Below, piece by piece: positions 60,567 through 64,000 of a DNA stretch of 64,000 nt. The position numbers were made by a program, and so were the translations under genes. The notes under the pieces are model-generated. The model was not told where the DNA came from. It ran no database searches and saw nothing but the letters and a program-made list of their open reading frames with translations. Position 1 is the first letter of the stretch. The number at the start of each line of letters is the position of its first letter. Source of the DNA: Bacillota bacterium (GTDB lineage: Bacteria > Bacillota > Clostridia > Oscillospirales > Oscillospiraceae); the NCBI GenBank assembly GCA_021768085.1, contig JAETOJ010000008.1, forward strand, positions 1 to 64,000, written 5' to 3'.

Positions 60567-61889
60567 TCAGCCGCCTTGGATGTTATACCTCCGCCCCGCG
60601 CCATCGGTGGCGGTAAACGTCATACCGGGGTAGAGCTTAATCACGTCCCCCCGCACCCCGTTCACCCGCACCTCAAAGTGCAGATGGTTGCCGGTGGAGC
60701 GGCCCGTGGTGCCCACGTAGCCGATGACCTGGCCCTTGTTCACGGTCTGTCCCTCGGTCACCGGTGGCACCTGGCACTGGTGGGCGTACAGGGTGGCGTA
60801 GCCGTTGCCGTGGCTGATGATGCAGTAGTAGCCGTAGGACGAGGCGTACTGGTTCCGGTTCACCGTGGTCACCACCCCGTCCTGGGCGGCGTAGATGGGG
60901 GTGCCGGAGGGGGCGGGGATATCGGTTCCGGTGTGGTTCGATGGCCGTCCCGTGAAGGGGTCGGCCCGATTGCCAAACAGGGACGAGAGGTGATACCGCC
61001 CCGGCAGCGGCCAGTACCAGTTGCCGCTGGTCATGTTGACGTTGTTGTTGTTCTGCTGGTTCTGGCGCTCCAGCTCGGCCAGCTGCTGGGCGTACTTCCG
61101 CTCGGCCTCCTTCAGCTGCTTGTTGATGAGGGCCTCGCTCTCGGCCAGCTTTTTGGCCTCCTCCGCCGCCTCGCTCTCCGACGCGGCGATCTGCTTCAGC
61201 AGCTTATCCTGCTCCGCCCGCTTGGCCTCCAGCTCGGCCTTCTGACCCTCCAGCTCCTCCTTGGCGGCGGCCTCCTCGTTCCGGACGGCCTGCACCGCGT
61301 CCCGGGCCTCGCCGATCTGCCGCTGGGTGTTCTCCAGCCGGTCGATGATCCGGTTGGAATACTCCATGATGTTGGTGATGAGGTCGGCGTAGTCCAGCAG
61401 CTCGGAGAAGGAGGACGCCTGGAACAGGATGGACAGGTAGGACACGCTGCCCGTCTCCTCCATCCAGCGCGTCTGGCGGTAGAACTCCTGGAGCTGCTCC
61501 TGCTCCTGTACCTCCAGATCCGCGATCTCCGCCTCCTTGGCGGCGATGTCCCCGTCGTACTGATCCAGCAGCTGCTGGCTGGCGTTGATCTGGGACTCGG
61601 TGAGCACCACCTGGCTCTGGATCAGCTCCATCTGCTCCTTGGCCTTGGACAGATCGTTCCGGATGGCGGCCAGCCGCTCCTCCGCGTCCTTCTTCTGCTC
61701 CTTGATGTCGGAGAGCTCATCCTTGATGTTCTGGATGTCCCCCTTGGTATTCTGGAGATCCCCCTGAGTCACCGACCCGTAGGCCAGCACGCTCAGCGCC
61801 GGCACCAGCACTGTCAGCAGCAGCGCCGCCGCCACCACGATCACTATGATCCGCTGTGTCTTTTTATTCATACCGCGCCTCCCATGCAA
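60567..61889 (-). CDS. EnvC-like murein hydrolase factor (coiled coil + M23)
   Basis: A 440-residue exported protein. An N-terminal membrane segment (about 11-33) leads to a long coiled coil (about 40-270, e.g. KDELSDIKEQKKDAEERLAAI) and a C-terminal M23/LytM peptidase domain with NHTGTDIPAPSGTPIYAA, YGYYCIISHGNGYATLYAHQ split over 360-380, and HLHFEVRVNG. The zinc residues (HxxxD, HxH) appear complete, so it may be an active endopeptidase. It is directly adjacent to ftsX, the usual partner that activates it in cell separation. Confidence 0.93.
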   Translation of the reverse strand: MHGRRGMNKKTQRIIVIVVAAALLLTVLVPALSVLAYGSVTQGDLQNTKGDIQNIKDELSDIKEQKKDAEERLAAIRNDLSKAKEQMELIQSQVVLTESQINASQQLLDQYDGDIAAKEAEIADLEVQEQEQLQEFYRQTRWMEETGSVSYLSILFQASSFSELLDYADLITNIMEYSNRIIDRLENTQRQIGEARDAVQAVRNEEAAAKEELEGQKAELEAKRAEQDKLLKQIAASESEAAEEAKKLAESEALINKQLKEAERKYAQQLAELERQNQQNNNNVNMTSGNWYWPLPGRYHLSSLFGNRADPFTGRPSNHTGTDIPAPSGTPIYAAQDGVVTTVNRNQYASSYGYYCIISHGNGYATLYAHQCQVPPVTEGQTVNKGQVIGYVGTTGRSTGNHLHFEVRVNGVRGDVIKLYPGMTFTATDGAGRRYNIQGG

Positions 61890-62783
61890 TCAAACCTGAA
61901 GGAACCGCCGGATGGCGAACCCGGAGCCCACCGCCCCGATGGCCGCCCCCGCCGCCAGGAACACCCCCAGCACCCTGCTCCAAATGTCCTTGAACTCCAG
62001 CAGCTCAAACAGGGCCAGCGCCCCGCTGCCGATGATGGCCCGGCACACCGCGCCGTACACCGCCCACTGGAGAAAAAAGGCCACCAGCGCCCCCATCAGC
62101 CCCAAAATCAGCCCCTCCACGATGAAGGGCCCCCGGACGAAGCCGTCGGTGGCGCCGCACATCTTCATGATGGCGATCTCTTCCCGGCGGGTGAAGGTGG
62201 CCAGCCGGATGGTGTTGGCGATGATGAACAGGGACACCGCCGCCAGAATGGCCACCAGCACCCAGGCCAGGGCGGTCACCGCGTTGCGCACCGCCACAAA
62301 GCCCTCGGCCAGCTCGCCCTCCGCCCGGTGGCCGTCCACGCCGGGCAGGGCCTCCACCGCCTCCACCGTCTCGTTGAACCGGGTCAGATCCAACACGTGG
62401 ATGGACAGGCGATCCCGGAACACCTCGTCGGGCATATTGACGTACAGCCCCTCCCCCTCGTGTCCCTCCAGGTAGGCGGCCTTGGCCTCCTCCCTGGTGA
62501 CAAACTTCACCGAATCCGCGTCCACGTTGTCCACGGCCTTCACCCGCGCGATCAGCTCCTGAATCTGGGCGTCGGTGTAGTTCTCGTCGATGTAGGCCAG
62601 AAACTCGTTGTCATCCTCCAGCTTTTTCAGGTTCTCGTCCACGTTCATGGCCAACAGGGAGAAGGAGCCCATGATCAGCAGGCAGGCCACGATCATGCAC
62701 ACCGCCGCAAAGGACATCAGCCCGTGGGAGAACACGCTCAGGAATCCTTCCTTGATGAAATACCCTATGTTAATCCGTTTCAT
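61890..62783 (-). CDS. ftsX: Cell division ABC-like permease FtsX
   Basis: A 297-residue membrane protein with four helices (about 23-45, 170-195, 220-245, 265-290) and a large external loop that contacts hydrolase activators. It begins NIGYFIKEGFLSVFSHGLMSF and has TRREEIAIMKMCGATDGFVRGPFIVEG, family marks. The ftsE stop overlaps its ATG by 4 bases. It passes ATP-driven motion of FtsE to the EnvC-like protein encoded next. Confidence 0.95.
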   Translation of the reverse strand: MKRINIGYFIKEGFLSVFSHGLMSFAAVCMIVACLLIMGSFSLLAMNVDENLKKLEDDNEFLAYIDENYTDAQIQELIARVKAVDNVDADSVKFVTREEAKAAYLEGHEGEGLYVNMPDEVFRDRLSIHVLDLTRFNETVEAVEALPGVDGHRAEGELAEGFVAVRNAVTALAWVLVAILAAVSLFIIANTIRLATFTRREEIAIMKMCGATDGFVRGPFIVEGLILGLMGALVAFFLQWAVYGAVCRAIIGSGALALFELLEFKDIWSRVLGVFLAAGAAIGAVGSGFAIRRFLQV

Positions 62784-63460
62784 ACCCTGTAGTAGCCTCC
62801 CTGACCGTCCCGCACCAGCTCCCCGTCTTTGATGGCCACCACCCGCTTGGAGAAACGATTGACCAGATCCTTCTCATGGGTGACCACCAGCACGGTGGTG
62901 CCCATGGAGTTGATCCGCTCCAGCAGCGTCATGATCTCCAGGGAACGCTTGGGATCCAGGTTTCCGGTGGGCTCGTCGGCGATAATCATGCGGGGGTTGT
63001 TCACCAGCGCCCGGGCAATGGCCACCCGCTGCTGCTCCCCGCCACTCATCTCGTTGGGAAAGGCGTCCGCCTTGCCGTTGAGCCCCACCAGATCCAGCAC
63101 GTAGGGGATGCGCTTGCGCATTTCCCGCCCGCTGGCCCCGATGGTGCGCATGGCAAATTCCAGGTTCCCCTGCACCGTCTTTTTCTCGATGAGGCGGAAA
63201 TCCTGGAAGATGACCCCGAGGGTGCGCCGCATATGGGGGATCTGCCAGCGGCGGATGTTGTTCAGGTTATATCCGTTGACGATCACCCGGCCCTTGGAGG
63301 CGGTGGACTCGGCGGTGAGCAGCTTGACAATGGTGGACTTGCCCGACCCGGAGGGCCCCACCAGAAAGACAAACTCCCCGTCCTCAATGCGCAGATCGAT
63401 TCCCTTCAACGCCTTGGTGCCGTTGTCGTACTCTTTATATACATCGATCAATCGTATCAT
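62780..63460 (-). CDS. ftsE: Cell division ATP-binding protein FtsE
   Basis: A 226-residue ABC ATPase. Walker A VGPSGSGKSTIVKLL, Q-loop FQDFRLIEKKTV, signature MSGGEQQRVAIARAL, Walker B MIIADEPTGNLD and H-loop VVTHEKDLV are all complete. The ATG at 63460 is the only reasonable start; GGGAGG lies 11 bases upstream. The longer in-frame ORF extends into a hairpin array that is not coding. Confidence 0.96.
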   Translation of the reverse strand: MIRLIDVYKEYDNGTKALKGIDLRIEDGEFVFLVGPSGSGKSTIVKLLTAESTASKGRVIVNGYNLNNIRRWQIPHMRRTLGVIFQDFRLIEKKTVQGNLEFAMRTIGASGREMRKRIPYVLDLVGLNGKADAFPNEMSGGEQQRVAIARALVNNPRMIIADEPTGNLDPKRSLEIMTLLERINSMGTTVLVVTHEKDLVNRFSKRVVAIKDGELVRDGQGGYYRV

Positions 63461-63516
63461 GTCATGGGCGGCCTCCCCATTGTAACTGCTTTGTAATCTT
63501 TTGCTATCGTCAAGCA

Positions 63517-63692
63517 GTTCAAAAGTATCAATTGATACTTTTGAACCCAGCGGCGATAAATCGCCGCTGGGGGCCGCAAATGCGGCCCTGCCTTGCACGT
63601 CATAAAAACAAAAACGCGCCTTGCGCGTCAGCGTGCTCTCAGCACGCTGGTTGAAAAAGTACAAATTGTACTTTTTCAACTTTTGTTTTTAT
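63517..63692. repeat. Intergenic hairpin array with a second cloverleaf
   Basis: First block: three hairpins in a row at 63517-63546 (15-base perfect arms), 63546-63571 (11-base arms, loop TAAA) and 63571-63588. Second block: ATAAAAACAAAA (63602-63613) pairs with 63681-63692, enclosing abutting hairpins at 63614-63628, 63629-63649 and 63650-63680 (15-base arms). This makes a four-way junction without unpaired bases. It lies in the leader region of ftsE. Confidence 0.8.
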
Positions 63693-63798
63693 ATTATATC
63701 GGCTAATCGGGGCGCTGTCAACCGGGTGGCGCTCTTTCCCAGCATTCGGCAGGAAAATTTACAAACTGTCCATGCCGTCAACCCGGCCGGCCGCGAAA

Positions 63799-63824
63799 GA
63801 AAGCCGCCCGGACGGGCGGCTTTC
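63799..63824 (-). terminator. Terminator after the partial CdaR-type gene
   Basis: Perfect 11-base arms (63799-63809 and 63814-63824), 20 bases beyond the stop codon of the minus-strand gene. Confidence 0.7.
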
Positions 63825-63843
63825 CAGGTTGATTCTCCGGCAG

Positions 63844-64000
63844 TCAGGACTCGATGCCCCGAGAAACCAGGTACTTCTTGACCATCAGCGCCACCTTGAA
63901 GGTGATGGCGTCGTCGAACTCCCGCAGATCCAGGCCGGTGAGCTTCTTGATCTTCTCCAGCCGGTACACCAGGGTGTTCCGGTGGACGAACAGCTTCCGG
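63844..64000 (-). CDS. CdaR/PucR-type regulator, C-terminal fragment
   Basis: The last 51 codons of a gene that enters from beyond the window, read on the minus strand to a TGA at 63846-63844. The translation RKLFVHRNTLVYRLEKIKKL followed by TGLDLREFDDAITFKVALMV is the HTH_30 DNA-binding domain of CdaR/PucR regulators. The N-terminal sensory part is not available, so its ligand is unknown. Confidence 0.85.
   Translation of the reverse strand, partial: RKLFVHRNTLVYRLEKIKKLTGLDLREFDDAITFKVALMVKKYLVSRGIES

Overview
The window looks like chromosome of a GC-rich, anaerobic, probably spore-forming gut Firmicute of the Oscillospiraceae type (Flavonifractor/Intestinimonas/Lawsonibacter-like). Support: glycyl-radical NrdDG, butyrate kinase, ferredoxin-rich redox genes, a B12-dependent ethanolamine operon with EutVW antitermination, ZTP and cobalamin riboswitches, Bacillus-style LexA-like boxes, and AGGAGG ribosome sites throughout. 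The genus is an inference; no rRNA, tRNA or CRISPR array was seen.

Layout. 1-0.9 kb: a serine recombinase beside a long inverted repeat. 1.2-15.3 kb: one co-directional cluster of phosphopantetheinyl transferase, thiolase-like enzyme, DUF35 partner, variant acyl carrier protein, phosphate acyltransferase, metallo-beta-lactamase-fold hydrolase, PucR-type regulator, flavodoxin-like protein, fumarate-reductase-like flavoenzyme, two iron-sulfur electron-input proteins, butyrate kinase and an MFS carrier. It reads as a pathway that imports an organic acid or related compound, reduces it, cleaves it as a thioester and recovers ATP through an acyl phosphate. Its substrate is unknown and it is the best candidate here for an undescribed system. 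15.5-24.6 kb: a radical-SAM DNA-repair pair with an SOS-like box, a LuxC/LuxE fatty-acyl reductase pair, DegV, an SOS-boxed Y-family polymerase and a very cysteine-rich protein. 24.8-35.2 kb: nrdD-nrdG, a DUF815 ATPase, a membrane XRE protein, an 11-residue-repeat protein, a glycosyltransferase, dut, fhs under a ZTP riboswitch, and a B12 riboswitch driving an ECF S component plus DUF4430 protein.

35.8-55.2 kb (minus strand): a complete ethanolamine utilisation operon, eutS-P-V-W-A-B-C-L, a EutK-like shell protein, eutE, two near-identical eutM copies, eutT, pduL, eutJ, a TIGR02536-type gene, eutN, pduS, pduT, eutH, eutQ, ending in a secreted LysM-HAD phosphatase. The ethanol dehydrogenase eutG lies apart at 58.1-59.2 kb on the other strand. 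Paired hexaloop hairpins overlapping terminators lie before eutS, eutA and eutG and tie them to EutV control. 55.4-64 kb: DUF2284, GNAT and Eis-like acetyltransferases, a CtpA-type protease, the ftsE-ftsX-M23 peptidase cell-division operon, and the 3' end of a CdaR/PucR-type regulator running off the window.

Scattered between genes are clusters of abutting perfect hairpins. Two of them (20.3 kb and 63.6 kb) fold on paper into a four-way cloverleaf with no unpaired linker. They have no assigned function here.
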